From a virus, in the IMG/VR virus record IMGVR_UViG_3300030002_000106, positions 1-24,534 of that record: DNA of 24,534 nucleotides, one strand, 5' to 3'. Positions 1 through 6,608 of this stretch are shown piece by piece. Position 1 is the stretch's first letter; every line of letters begins with the position of its first letter. Below the pieces are notes generated by a model. That model had not been told where the DNA came from. It worked only from the letters and a program-made list of their open reading frames with translations, and did no database searches. A program made the position numbers and the translations under genes.

Positions 1-2
1 CC

Positions 3-1289
3 TATAACCGTCGTCAGGCCGATATGCTCTGGCCGAATGACGTGTGGGTCGCTGACGGACATACCTTTGATGCTGAGGTGATCAACCCTCTTACCGGGCA
101 GATCTTCCGCCCCGAAATCACCATGGTCATTGACTGGGGCACACGTCGCATCGTCGGTTTTTCGGTCAACCTGGCCGAGTCCACCTTGGCCACGTTGGAC
201 ACCTTACGTGACGGCGTAAGTCGTTGCGGCATGTACAAAGTGTTCTACGTCGACAACGGCAGTGGCTTTGACAACGCCGTCGTCTACGAAGTGAACGACC
301 GCCTGGGCGGCACTATCACTCACTCGCTGCCTTACAACTCTCAGGCACGTGGCGTGATTGAGCGCCCCCACAAAACCATCCTGGTCAGGCTCGCCAAAAC
401 CTTCGACAGCTACATCGGCGCCGACATGGATAAAGAGGCAGGGACGAAAACGCACAAACTGTCCCGCAAACAGCTTGCGCTGGGCATCGCGCCGACTGTT
501 GTACCTGAATTCTCTGTGTTCTTTGCTGCACTGCAACAGGCGCTCGACGACTACAACCGCCGCCCACACCGTGGTCTACCGAAGTTTCGTGACCTTGCGA
601 CCATGCGCAAACGCCACCAGAGCCCGATGGAGTCTTGGAAGTCGGCCGAGGCCGAGGGCTGGGAGCCGCTGCTGGCTGATGCAAACATCGTGGAAAGCCT
701 TACCCGTCCGCAGGTCGAGCGCACCGTCCACCGTTGCCAGGTGCAATGGAACAGTGGCACCTACTTCCTTAAAGATCTAGACGGTTTCCACGGTGAACAG
801 GTCCGCGTGGCCTATGACTTCCGTGACGCCAGCCGTGTTTGGGTCCACTCCCTTGAGGGTGATCTGATCGGCGAGGCGTTGCTCGATGGCAACGCCAGCC
901 CTGCCATGCCGAAAACCATGCTGGAAAAAGCCAGCGAGAAACGCGAACGCGGCCAACTGTCCCGCCTAGTGAAAAAAGCCAAGACCATCACCGGCCAAGA
1001 CGTGGAAATGCGCGTCATCGCGCCACAGTCGAGCCAATACGACCTGTCGCCAGATCAGCTTGCCGAGGCCAAGCGCTTTGCCCAACTGGCTGCACCACAG
1101 GCCTCGGCCTTCGAATTACCAACCGATCCAACCGCCCGTTACCGCCTCTGGCACCAGATCGACGCCCGCATCACCAGCGGGGAATCGCTGACGGCCGAGG
1201 AAACACAGTGGCATGCCCGCTACCCGCAACACCTGGACTTCAAATCTATTCAGCAAATGTTCGCGTTCGCCGACCAAGCCCGCGCTTAA
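3..1289 (+). CDS. A: Mu-type DDE transposase (gpA), 5'-truncated by the window edge
   Basis: Catalyses strand transfer of phage DNA during replicative transposition. The frame is open from base 3, so the N-terminal DNA-binding domains lie upstream; 428 residues are visible. The integrase-core signature is clear: a first Asp in WVADGHTFD (codon 54-56), a second in YVDNGSGFD (codon 252-254) and Glu in GVIERPHK (codon 360-362), giving D-x35-E spacing between the last two. The motif LDDYNRRPHRGLP is typical of rve-type cores. The part after about base 690 matches the position of the Mu transposase C-terminal beta-barrel and the B-interacting tail. Gene B follows after 24 bases. No catalytic residue is missing in the visible part. 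An in-frame ATG at base 24 is internal, not the true start. Confidence 0.96.
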   Translation, partial: YNRRQADMLWPNDVWVADGHTFDAEVINPLTGQIFRPEITMVIDWGTRRIVGFSVNLAESTLATLDTLRDGVSRCGMYKVFYVDNGSGFDNAVVYEVNDRLGGTITHSLPYNSQARGVIERPHKTILVRLAKTFDSYIGADMDKEAGTKTHKLSRKQLALGIAPTVVPEFSVFFAALQQALDDYNRRPHRGLPKFRDLATMRKRHQSPMESWKSAEAEGWEPLLADANIVESLTRPQVERTVHRCQVQWNSGTYFLKDLDGFHGEQVRVAYDFRDASRVWVHSLEGDLIGEALLDGNASPAMPKTMLEKASEKRERGQLSRLVKKAKTITGQDVEMRVIAPQSSQYDLSPDQLAEAKRFAQLAAPQASAFELPTDPTARYRLWHQIDARITSGESLTAEETQWHARYPQHLDFKSIQQMFAFADQARA

Positions 1290-1313
1290 CCCAAGACCTT
1301 TAGGAGTCGCATT

Positions 1314-2033
1314 ATGAGTGTTACCAAAATCGTTCCCCTGACCAATGTCGGCCTCTTGTCCGCCGCCATCGCCCGCACTCAAGCCCGCCCAGCGGGCCTG
1401 CCTGGCATGGTGGTGATGTACGGCGCAAGCGGGCTGGGCAAAAGCGTGGGCGCGGCCTTTGCCGCCAACCACCACCGTGCCTATTACGTGGAGTGCCGCG
1501 ATACCTGGAGCAAGAAGGCTTTCCTGCTGGCGATCCTGCGTGAAATGAGCATCCAGCCAGAGCGCACCTTGTCGCAGATGGTTGACCAGATTGCCGAACA
1601 GCTTTCCCGCAGTGGCCGTCCGCTGCTCATCGACGACGTGCAGTACCTGCTGGAAAAAGCTGTCGCCAACGTGCTGACCGACATCTACAACGCCAGCCAA
1701 GGGACCATCGTGTTGATCGGGGAAGAAGGTGTTCCGGGCAGCCTGGCCAAGTTGGAACGCCTGCACAACCGCGTGCTGGAGTGGGTGCCTGCACAGCGCG
1801 CCACCCTTGATGACTTGCGCGCTCTAACCCAAGCCAGTTACCCAACACTGCGCTTTGCCGATGACCTGCTGGAGGATCTGCGCACCAAGGTCGGCGGATG
1901 CCTTCGCCGTGTGGCCGTCAACCTGTACAGGGTCTACAGCGAAACCCAAGCTCAGGCTATCGACAGCATTGACCTTGCAGGCTGGGGCTCTCGCGGCTGG
2001 TTTACCGGCGAAGCGCCGTCGCGGAGGGCTTGA
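1314..2033 (+). CDS. B: Mu B-like AAA+ ATPase, transposition target capture
   Basis: ATP-dependent DNA-binding protein that captures target DNA and activates transposase A. The sequence shows Walker A GASGLGKS at residues 37-44 and Walker B LLIDD at 104-108, followed by an AAA-like region with TIVLIGEEG. The C-terminus (about 165-225) fits the small helical domain of the family. At 239 residues it is shorter than Mu B (312), and the Walker A box lies close to the N-terminus, so the N-terminal helix-turn-helix domain of Mu B is absent. The start is supported by AGGAG at about 1302-1306. It lies directly between the transposase and the next early gene, and its product works with A. Confidence 0.95.
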   Translation: MSVTKIVPLTNVGLLSAAIARTQARPAGLPGMVVMYGASGLGKSVGAAFAANHHRAYYVECRDTWSKKAFLLAILREMSIQPERTLSQMVDQIAEQLSRSGRPLLIDDVQYLLEKAVANVLTDIYNASQGTIVLIGEEGVPGSLAKLERLHNRVLEWVPAQRATLDDLRALTQASYPTLRFADDLLEDLRTKVGGCLRRVAVNLYRVYSETQAQAIDSIDLAGWGSRGWFTGEAPSRRA

Positions 2034-2036
2034 GTT

Positions 2037-2648
2037 ATGCCTAGAGCAAGAGCTGATCTAGTGATGGTGGGCGGCAAGCCCCCGCGCCAGCATATTTGGG
2101 AAGCCATTCGGAAGATCAACGCCAGCTCTAAAGAGCTGACGACCTACGCTGTTGCACGTAAATCGGGCCAGGACGACCAAGCGGTACGCGCCTATTTTCG
2201 GGATATGGCAAAGGCCGGGATTGTCAGCAAAGTGCGCAACCTTGCGCGCCTTGATGCCGAGTGGACACTCCTTAAAGATGAAGGTGTGGAAGCGCCACGA
2301 GTAACCCGTGGCGGCAAAGTTACCAAGCTTGGCGATGGGGTCGAGAACGTCTGGCGGGCATTACGCATCCTTGGCGAGTTTACCGCCGCCGAGGCAGCAG
2401 TCGCCGCCAGCGTCAATGGCGTATCCATCAGCGAGTTTGGCGCCCATGTCTATTTGTCGGGCCTGGCAAAGGCGGGTTACGTGACCCGTCGAGGCGGTAC
2501 AGCAGGTTTTAAAACCCGCTTCTGCCTGATCCCGTCGCGGTATACCGGCCCCAAGCACCCGATCTATCAGCGTGACTTCAATCAGGTCTATGACCCGAAC
2601 TTGGACCAGGTGGTTTGGCGCAAGGCTGACCAGGCGGTGACCCAATGA
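2037..2648 (+). CDS. Early-region protein with tandem winged-helix-like segments
   Basis: A 203-residue protein of unknown function. Residues about 15-75 (RQHIWEAIRKI...YAVARKSGQDDQAVRAYFRDMAKAGIVSKV) read as a winged helix-turn-helix. A second similar segment at about 105-165 (VENVWRALRILGEFTAAEAAVAAS...YLSGLAKAGYVTRRG) ends in a wing-like basic stretch. The C-terminus has a GPKHPIYQRDFNQVYDPN stretch. It probably binds DNA, as regulator or replication/transposition accessory. It starts 3 bases after B and its stop overlaps the next gene by 4 bases, so it is translationally coupled in the early operon. The fold is inferred from sequence pattern only. Confidence 0.82.
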   Translation: MPRARADLVMVGGKPPRQHIWEAIRKINASSKELTTYAVARKSGQDDQAVRAYFRDMAKAGIVSKVRNLARLDAEWTLLKDEGVEAPRVTRGGKVTKLGDGVENVWRALRILGEFTAAEAAVAASVNGVSISEFGAHVYLSGLAKAGYVTRRGGTAGFKTRFCLIPSRYTGPKHPIYQRDFNQVYDPNLDQVVWRKADQAVTQ

Positions 2649-3025
2649 ACCAGGTCAACCTTGCTGCCTGGGGCCAGGACGTACCTCTGTTTGTGCGCTT
2701 GCTCGCCGCCGAAGTTGCCGCCAGTAACAAAACCAAGGCCAGCCAGCGCATAGGCATGAGCCGAACAGCCGTAAGCCTGATCCTGGCCAACCGCTACAGC
2801 TCACCCAGCACATCTGGTGTCGAGCGCCGCGTAATGGAAACCCTCGGCCGCATTGAGTGTGTCGCCCTGGACGAGACCGTCACCACGGACCAGTGCCAAA
2901 GCTACCGCGAAAAACCGGCCCCCACCCACAACCCGCAGGCGATGCAGCACTGGCGCGCCTGCCAACACTGCCCAATCAACCCCGACTGCTGCTACCAGGA
3001 GAACGCCCATGCTCGCCTCCATTAA
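2645..3025 (+). CDS. Small HTH DNA-binding protein with Cys-rich C-terminus
   Basis: A 126-residue protein. Residues about 20-60 (LAAEVAASNKTKASQRIGMSRTAVSLILANRY split around the turn) resemble a Cro/LacI-type helix-turn-helix. The C-terminal third contains Cys in the pattern CRACQHCP...DCC-type spacing (CQHCPINPDCC), which may bind zinc or a metal cluster. The ATG overlaps the stop of the preceding gene (ATGA arrangement), and the next gene starts inside its 3' end. The role is not recognised; position and domains suggest an early regulator of phage transposition or transcription. Confidence 0.82.
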   Translation: MNQVNLAAWGQDVPLFVRLLAAEVAASNKTKASQRIGMSRTAVSLILANRYSSPSTSGVERRVMETLGRIECVALDETVTTDQCQSYREKPAPTHNPQAMQHWRACQHCPINPDCCYQENAHARLH

Positions 3026-3332
3026 CCGCACGCAATTGAAAGTCCTGACCCCAACGCTGGCAGACCGTTTGCGAGTGTTCAACGCGGCCGCCCGCAATTT
3101 GCAGGCCCACGGTATTCGCGTGCAGGGCTTTCATCCGGCTGATAACCGCCTGGTGATCACTCCGGAAGCGGGTCAGCGCCTGATCAACCTAGGCCATACC
3201 GAGGGCTATCAACGCCATGGCACGGCCGGTAGCACACGTTTCTACGTGCAGTTCCAGGGCGTGACTCTGGAATGGCGCGAACCCATTAGCGCTTCCCGTC
3301 CTGCTGACTGGTCGCGACTGACTCTCCACTGA
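3009..3332 (+). CDS. Conserved-looking small early protein, function unknown
   Basis: A 107-residue product beginning MLASINRTQLKVLTPTLADR. The start at 3009 is chosen because AGGAGA lies just upstream (about 2998-3003), whereas more upstream in-frame starts lie inside the preceding gene without such a site. The protein is basic and has no transmembrane stretch or recognisable catalytic motif. It overlaps the 3' end of the HTH gene by 17 bases and is followed after 11 bases by the DUF3164 gene. It is likely an accessory early protein of Mu-like Pseudomonas phages; no function is claimed. Confidence 0.78.
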   Translation: MLASINRTQLKVLTPTLADRLRVFNAAARNLQAHGIRVQGFHPADNRLVITPEAGQRLINLGHTEGYQRHGTAGSTRFYVQFQGVTLEWREPISASRPADWSRLTLH

Positions 3333-3343
3333 GGAACCTTGTA

Positions 3344-3964
3344 ATGACACAACAACAAACGATTCCCGAAGGCTACCGCGTCGACGCGCAAAAGCGGCTG
3401 ATCCCGGAAAGCATGATCAAACCTATCGACCTGGAGCGTGATGCCCTGGTGCTTGGTCTGGTTGAAAAGGCTCGCGCCGCCAGCGACGTGCTGGCGAAGT
3501 TCAAGGCCTCGGCGTTCGGCGATATCGAAGCCTTTGTCGAACTAAGCGCCGAGCAGTACGGCGCCCAGATTGGTGGCAAGAAGGGAAATGTCAGCCTGAT
3601 CAGCTTCGACGGGCGCTTCAAGATCATGCGTGCCGTACAGGAAAGCATCGCTTTCGACGAACGCCTCCAGGCCGCACGCGCATTGATTGACGAATGCCTA
3701 CGGGACTGGACCACCGGAGCGCGCCCCGAAGTGGTCACGCTGGTAAATGACGCCTTCCGGACTGACCAAAAAGGCGACATCCGCACAGCCCGCGTCCTGG
3801 CGTTGCGCCGTATGGAAATCACCGACGAGCGCTGGCAGCGCGCCATGCAAGCTATCGGCGATGCCTGTCAGGTGGTTGGCTCCAAGTCCTACATCCGTGT
3901 GTATCAGCGTGTCGGTGACACCGACCAATATGAACCTATCAGCCTTGATATTGCGGGGGTATGA
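3344..3964 (+). CDS. DUF3164 family protein
   Basis: A 206-residue protein matching the DUF3164 pattern common in early regions of Mu-like phages: an N-terminal IPEGYRVDAQKRLIPESMIKP segment naming its own substrate region, a long helical middle (about 25-65), and the conserved GGKKGNVSLISFDGRFK segment at about 75-96. This is followed by an LIDECLRDWTTGA helix and a C-terminal YIRVYQRVG strand. The family function is not established; its location with A and B suggests a link to replication or transposition. The start follows GAGGAACCTTGTA (about 3331-3343). Confidence 0.9.
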   Translation: MTQQQTIPEGYRVDAQKRLIPESMIKPIDLERDALVLGLVEKARAASDVLAKFKASAFGDIEAFVELSAEQYGAQIGGKKGNVSLISFDGRFKIMRAVQESIAFDERLQAARALIDECLRDWTTGARPEVVTLVNDAFRTDQKGDIRTARVLALRRMEITDERWQRAMQAIGDACQVVGSKSYIRVYQRVGDTDQYEPISLDIAGV

Positions 3965-3965
3965 G

Positions 3966-4196
3966 ATGCCGACAGTCACCGTCCGCTGTTTTTTCAGTAC
4001 CGGCGCATATCACGCCAGAGCACCAGGCTACAAAACCACAGCTTCATCGGCGGAGTCGGCAAAAAAGGCAGCCGACCGGCTGATCAAAAAGCTGCGCCCT
4101 AACGCTGCCATTGACAGCGTGGATGAGATTCAAGACGGCGGTGCCGCTTCTTTGACGCTCTATCACTACCACTTCGAGCAAGCCGACGAGGCCTGA
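3966..4196 (+). CDS. Small hypothetical early protein (76 aa)
   Basis: The product begins MPTVTVRCFFSTGAYHARAPGYKTTASS and carries AESAKKAADRLIKKL, an amphipathic helix. The ATG at 3966 overlaps the region just after the preceding stop, with a G-rich run upstream (about 3955-3959). There is no recognisable domain and no transmembrane segment. It lies in a tight run of small early genes, separated by 2 bases from the next. Unknown function. Confidence 0.72.
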   Translation: MPTVTVRCFFSTGAYHARAPGYKTTASSAESAKKAADRLIKKLRPNAAIDSVDEIQDGGAASLTLYHYHFEQADEA

Positions 4197-4198
4197 AC

Positions 4199-4615
4199 AT
4201 GCAGCGCTATCACGACTCAGCCAAAGACCCATTGCCAATCCATTCGCCACAACACGACATCGAGCGCGCCAACCTCGACCGCCTGACTGCGGAGTTTCTG
4301 GCACGCGGCGGGAACGTCCAGCACGTCGGTCACCAGATGAGCAGCGCCCCGGCGACGTTCACCATCAACCCGGAGCGGTCGCCGGTTTATGCCCATCTGT
4401 TTGCGCCTGCGGCCCCTGTAGCAGTCCCGGAGACAGTGGTGTCAGTCGAGGTCGAGGATTCTTTCCAGGACGCCGATAAGCATGCGGCATTGATCATGGC
4501 CGATGCGGTCATGGGTAACTCGCCTAAGTGGATCGCCCGTAAGCACCACATGACAGAGAAGCACGTGCGTCAGGTTTCGCGCGATTACCACATCACTTTC
4601 CACACTCAACGGTAG
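4199..4615 (+). CDS. Hypothetical early protein with C-terminal HTH-like segment
   Basis: A 138-residue protein. The N-terminal half is low in recognisable features. The C-terminal stretch at about 103-134 (MGNSPKWIARKHHMTEKHVRQVSRDYHI, in two halves around TEKH) looks like a helix-turn-helix: a helix, a short turn and a recognition-type helix. That suggests DNA binding, but no family is recognised. It starts 2 bases after the preceding stop and is followed by an AGGA site and the next gene 8 bases later. Confidence 0.75.
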   Translation: MQRYHDSAKDPLPIHSPQHDIERANLDRLTAEFLARGGNVQHVGHQMSSAPATFTINPERSPVYAHLFAPAAPVAVPETVVSVEVEDSFQDADKHAALIMADAVMGNSPKWIARKHHMTEKHVRQVSRDYHITFHTQR

Positions 4616-4623
4616 GACGCCCT

Positions 4624-4845
4624 ATGGCCAAGATAACCATCACCTTGGAAGACCGCCGCGAAGGCAACGGCAAGCCATCGGTAGCCGTCGATATGACAGG
4701 TGTACCGACTACCCACTTGGGGACACCTCACCAGACCGAAGCAGTGCGCATGTTCAACAAGCTGTTCGACCTGGTCGCCAGTGAAAAGATGTTGGGTGCC
4801 ATTCCTGCGTGTCGCTGGCAACCCGGCACTACAACCCGCCACTAA
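4624..4845 (+). CDS. Small hypothetical early protein (73 aa) ending at a hammerhead ribozyme
   Basis: The product begins MAKITITLEDRREGNGKPSVAV, a beta-strand-rich N-terminus, and has a central helix (AVRMFNKLFDLVASEKM). The start has AGGA at about 4613-4616. The TAA stop (4843-4845) is the first part of a 68-base repeat, and the ribozyme begins at the next base. The function is unknown. Confidence 0.75.
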   Translation: MAKITITLEDRREGNGKPSVAVDMTGVPTTHLGTPHQTEAVRMFNKLFDLVASEKMLGAIPACRWQPGTTTRH

Positions 4846-4910
4846 GCGAAACCGCCCCGGTCATCCGGGACGGTCTGCCAGGCGTGGTTGCCTGGTACTG
4901 ATGAGCAGCC
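4846..4910 (+). ncRNA. Type II hammerhead ribozyme, copy 1
   Basis: All conserved core positions are present. GAAA is at 4848-4851 and CUGAUGA at 4898-4904. Stem II (open end) is G4905-C4847 and C4906-G4846. Stem III pairs 4851-4860 with 4865-4874 (A15.1-U16.1 closing pair, one C-A mismatch at 4855/4870) around loop TCAT. The cleavage triplet GUC ends at C4875, so cleavage is expected between 4875 and 4876. Stem I pairs 4876-4883 with 4890-4897 without mismatch (one G-U) around loop GTGGTT. The trailing AGCC (4907-4910) could pair with GGTT of loop I as the tertiary contact. It sits between the stop of the 73-aa gene and the start region of the Cys-rich protein. Self-cleavage is inferred from the fold, not measured. 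Confidence 0.94.
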
Positions 4911-4931
4911 GAGGGATAAATGGAGAAAATC

Positions 4932-5129
4932 ATGAGCGAGCAACGAGCGCCATATCCACGGTCAGCAAACAATGCTGACCAGATGAACTTGCCCGAAGGC
5001 AAGACCTGCGGAGATTGCGTGTTTTGCAACCGCTGTACGTTGATGTTCGGTCACATCCCCGCAGATGAATCATGCGACTGGAGCCCTTCACGCTTTCGTG
5101 AGGCCGTGCCAGCCGCCGTAATTGCGTAA
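4932..5129 (+). CDS. Small Cys-rich, probably metal-binding phage protein
   Basis: A 65-residue protein with C26-x2-C29-x2-C32-x2-C35 and a later C48 in SCDWSPSRF. The CDWxPSRF ending after a Cys cluster is a pattern I associate with small unknown phage proteins. A zinc or iron-sulphur site is likely but unproven. Start 4932 is preferred over the in-frame ATG at 4920 because GGAGA (4922-4926) is well spaced for 4932. It is the first gene after hammerhead copy 1 and would be translated from the 3' cleavage product. It is one of two genes bracketed by the ribozymes. Confidence 0.78.
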   Translation: MSEQRAPYPRSANNADQMNLPEGKTCGDCVFCNRCTLMFGHIPADESCDWSPSRFREAVPAAVIA

Positions 5130-5175
5130 CCCTAAACACAATACCTGTATCACCCGAACCCTGAGACCTGACGAT

Positions 5176-5847
5176 ATGGACCACAACAAAGCCCTAGATA
5201 AAATCAAGAAGCTGCTGCGCCTGGCAGCCAGCGATAACCCGCACGAAGCTGCCACTGCAATGCGCCAGGCCCGTGCTTTGATGGAAAAGTACCGCCTGGA
5301 AGAGTCAGATATTCAGCTCTCCGAGGTGTTCGAATGTGCCGCCCGCAGTGGCTCAAAGATGACCCCGCCGCAATGGGAAGCCAACCTGGTTGGCGCCGTG
5401 ACCCAGGCCTACGCCTGCAAAGTCCTGTTCATGGCGGGTATCGGTGAATGGCGCTTTATCGGCGAAATGGCCGAGCTGGCCAGCTACACCATGGCCTTGT
5501 TACTGCGCCAAGTCCGCCAGTCTCGCCGCGACTTCATTGGCACCCAGTTAAAGCGCTGTAAGCCTGCGACCAAGACCAAGCGCGCCGACGTGTTCTGTGG
5601 CGCCTGGGTATCGGCAGTGCGCCGACAGGTCATGGCGTTTGCTGGCAACGATGAGCCTTCACCGGCAACAGCGGCGTACATGCTTAAGCACCATGCCGAG
5701 ACGGAAAAGCTTGATTGCCGCGACCGCAACGCCAGCAAGGGCAACGGTGTGCGCTCCCTGACTGACGCTATGCACGGGGTTCTCGCGGCTGGCGATGTCC
5801 GTCTGAACCACGGTGTGAATGGCCAGGAACAACTTGCCCTGCATTAA
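5176..5847 (+). CDS. DUF2786 family protein
   Basis: A 223-residue protein. Residues about 5-45 (ALDKIKKLLRLAASDNPHEAATAMRQARALMEKYRL, in two runs around SDNP) match the DUF2786 N-terminal signature. A middle segment (about 75-130) resembles the part of the family preceding a GAW-type helix (FCGAWVSAVRRQV). The C-terminus RNASKGNGVRSLTDA is basic and Gly-rich. Family function is not established. The start at 5176 is chosen because the DUF2786 domain begins right after it; an upstream in-frame TTG would overlap the preceding gene and lacks support. Its TAA stop is the first part of the second ribozyme repeat. Confidence 0.87.
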   Translation: MDHNKALDKIKKLLRLAASDNPHEAATAMRQARALMEKYRLEESDIQLSEVFECAARSGSKMTPPQWEANLVGAVTQAYACKVLFMAGIGEWRFIGEMAELASYTMALLLRQVRQSRRDFIGTQLKRCKPATKTKRADVFCGAWVSAVRRQVMAFAGNDEPSPATAAYMLKHHAETEKLDCRDRNASKGNGVRSLTDAMHGVLAAGDVRLNHGVNGQEQLALH

Positions 5848-5912
5848 GCGAAACCTCCCCGGTACGCTGGGGCGGTCTGCCGGACGTGGTTGTCCGGTAC
5901 TGATGAGCAGCC
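5848..5912 (+). ncRNA. Type II hammerhead ribozyme, copy 2
   Basis: The architecture and length are the same as copy 1. GAAA is at 5850-5853 and CUGAUGA at 5900-5906; stem II is G5907-C5849 and C5908-G5848. Stem III pairs 5853-5862 with 5867-5876 (one T-C mismatch 5856/5873, one G-U) around loop TACG. Cleavage is predicted between C5877 and 5878. Stem I pairs 5878-5885 with 5892-5899 around the same GTGGTT loop. Relative to copy 1, two stem I pairs changed by double substitution (A-U to G-C; G-C to A-U), and the mismatched stem III pair of copy 1 is restored as C-G. AGCC (5909-5912) is conserved. It starts right after the DUF2786 stop, and the next gene starts 4 bases past its end. Confidence 0.95.
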
Positions 5913-5916
5913 ACCC

Positions 5917-6195
5917 ATGACAGACGAAACACCCAAACAGCGCAAAACCCGGCTGGCACGCGAGCGTAAACGTGCCCAGCGTAAGCGCGACAGCGACAAG
6001 CGCCTGACCATGGGTGCCAGCAAGCTCAAGATGGAAGTCTATAGCGGCACCAAAAACGAGCTGGAACAGATCCGCGCCGCCGGTAAGTTCGACGAAACAG
6101 ACCATGCGCTCACGATGACCATTCATGGTGTCGCCGCACTGTCCCGAACCGACCCAGCAGCGTTCCAGGTACTGATCAAAGGAGTAAGGCAGTGA
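5917..6195 (+). CDS. Small basic hypothetical protein downstream of ribozyme
   Basis: A 92-residue protein whose N-terminal third is dominated by Lys/Arg (KQRKTRLARERKRAQRKRD). It then has KLKMEVYSGTKNELEQIRAAGKF, a strand-then-helix pattern reminiscent of short ribbon-helix-helix proteins, and ends with an Ala-rich helix. Nucleic-acid binding is likely from composition. The ATG at 5917 follows the ribozyme 3' strand, where GATGAG in the ribozyme core is the only purine-rich run near the start, so translation and the ribozyme fold may compete. The stop overlaps the gemA start by 4 bases. Confidence 0.78.
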   Translation: MTDETPKQRKTRLARERKRAQRKRDSDKRLTMGASKLKMEVYSGTKNELEQIRAAGKFDETDHALTMTIHGVAALSRTDPAAFQVLIKGVRQ

Positions 6196-6608
6196 CTACA
6201 CGTAACCTGCAATTGAGCAAGATCCACATCGCCAAGAAGGACCTTGGGCTGGATGACGAAACCTACCGCGCCTTGTTGGGCCGCGTGGCGGGTGTGCGTT
6301 CGGCTAAAGACCTGACTCCACGCCAGACCGGCGCGGTACTGGCCGAGTTCGCCCGGTTGGGTTGGGAGTCTTCGCCTGCTAAAAAGCCAGGCCGTAAAGC
6401 GCCTGTTGCGGCACCAGATAGGGAAAAACTGGTGGGCAAGATCGAGGCCTTTCTCGCCGAGGCCAAGCGCTCCTGGGCGTATGCTGACGGGATGGCCTTG
6501 CGCATGTTCAAGGTCGAGCGCGTGGAATGGCTCGACCCTGGCCAACTGCAAAAAATGGTTGCAGCGCTGACCTACGACGCCCGCCGACATGGGAGACCTG
6601 AGCGATGA
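6192..6608 (+). CDS. gemA: GemA/gp16 family regulatory protein (DUF1018)
   Basis: A 138-residue protein beginning MTTRNLQLSKIHIAKKDLGLDDETYRALLGRV, the classic GemA/gp16 N-terminus, followed by SAKDLTPRQ and a C-terminal half with SWAYADGMALRMFKVERVEWLDPGQLQKMVAAL. In Mu, GemA modulates host gene expression and DNA topology. The start is GTG at 6192, supported by AAAGGAG at about 6178-6184, and overlaps the previous stop (GTGA). The stop is coupled to mor. GemA next to mor is the expected Mu-like order at the end of the early region. Confidence 0.93.
   Translation: MTTRNLQLSKIHIAKKDLGLDDETYRALLGRVAGVRSAKDLTPRQTGAVLAEFARLGWESSPAKKPGRKAPVAAPDREKLVGKIEAFLAEAKRSWAYADGMALRMFKVERVEWLDPGQLQKMVAALTYDARRHGRPER

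Larger units (their letters stand above)
4876..5877 (+). other. Predicted 1002-nt RNA released between two hammerhead cleavage sites
   Basis: This is the segment between the two predicted cleavage positions (4875/4876 and 5877/5878). It would carry a 5'-OH end, the stem I hairpin of copy 1 as its 5' leader, the Cys-rich and DUF2786 coding regions, and end with the stem III hairpin of copy 2 just after the DUF2786 stop codon and a 2',3'-cyclic phosphate. At the DNA level the same interval corresponds to one unit between two direct repeats. The RNA species is an inference from the two ribozyme folds. Confidence 0.6.

Noticed and set aside
5839-5910. Longer stem II for copy 2 through CTGC (5839-5842) with GCAG (5907-5910)
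   Set aside because: Not possible in copy 1 and would compete with the immediate GC-GC closing pairs; the 5' arm lies in the DUF2786 coding region.
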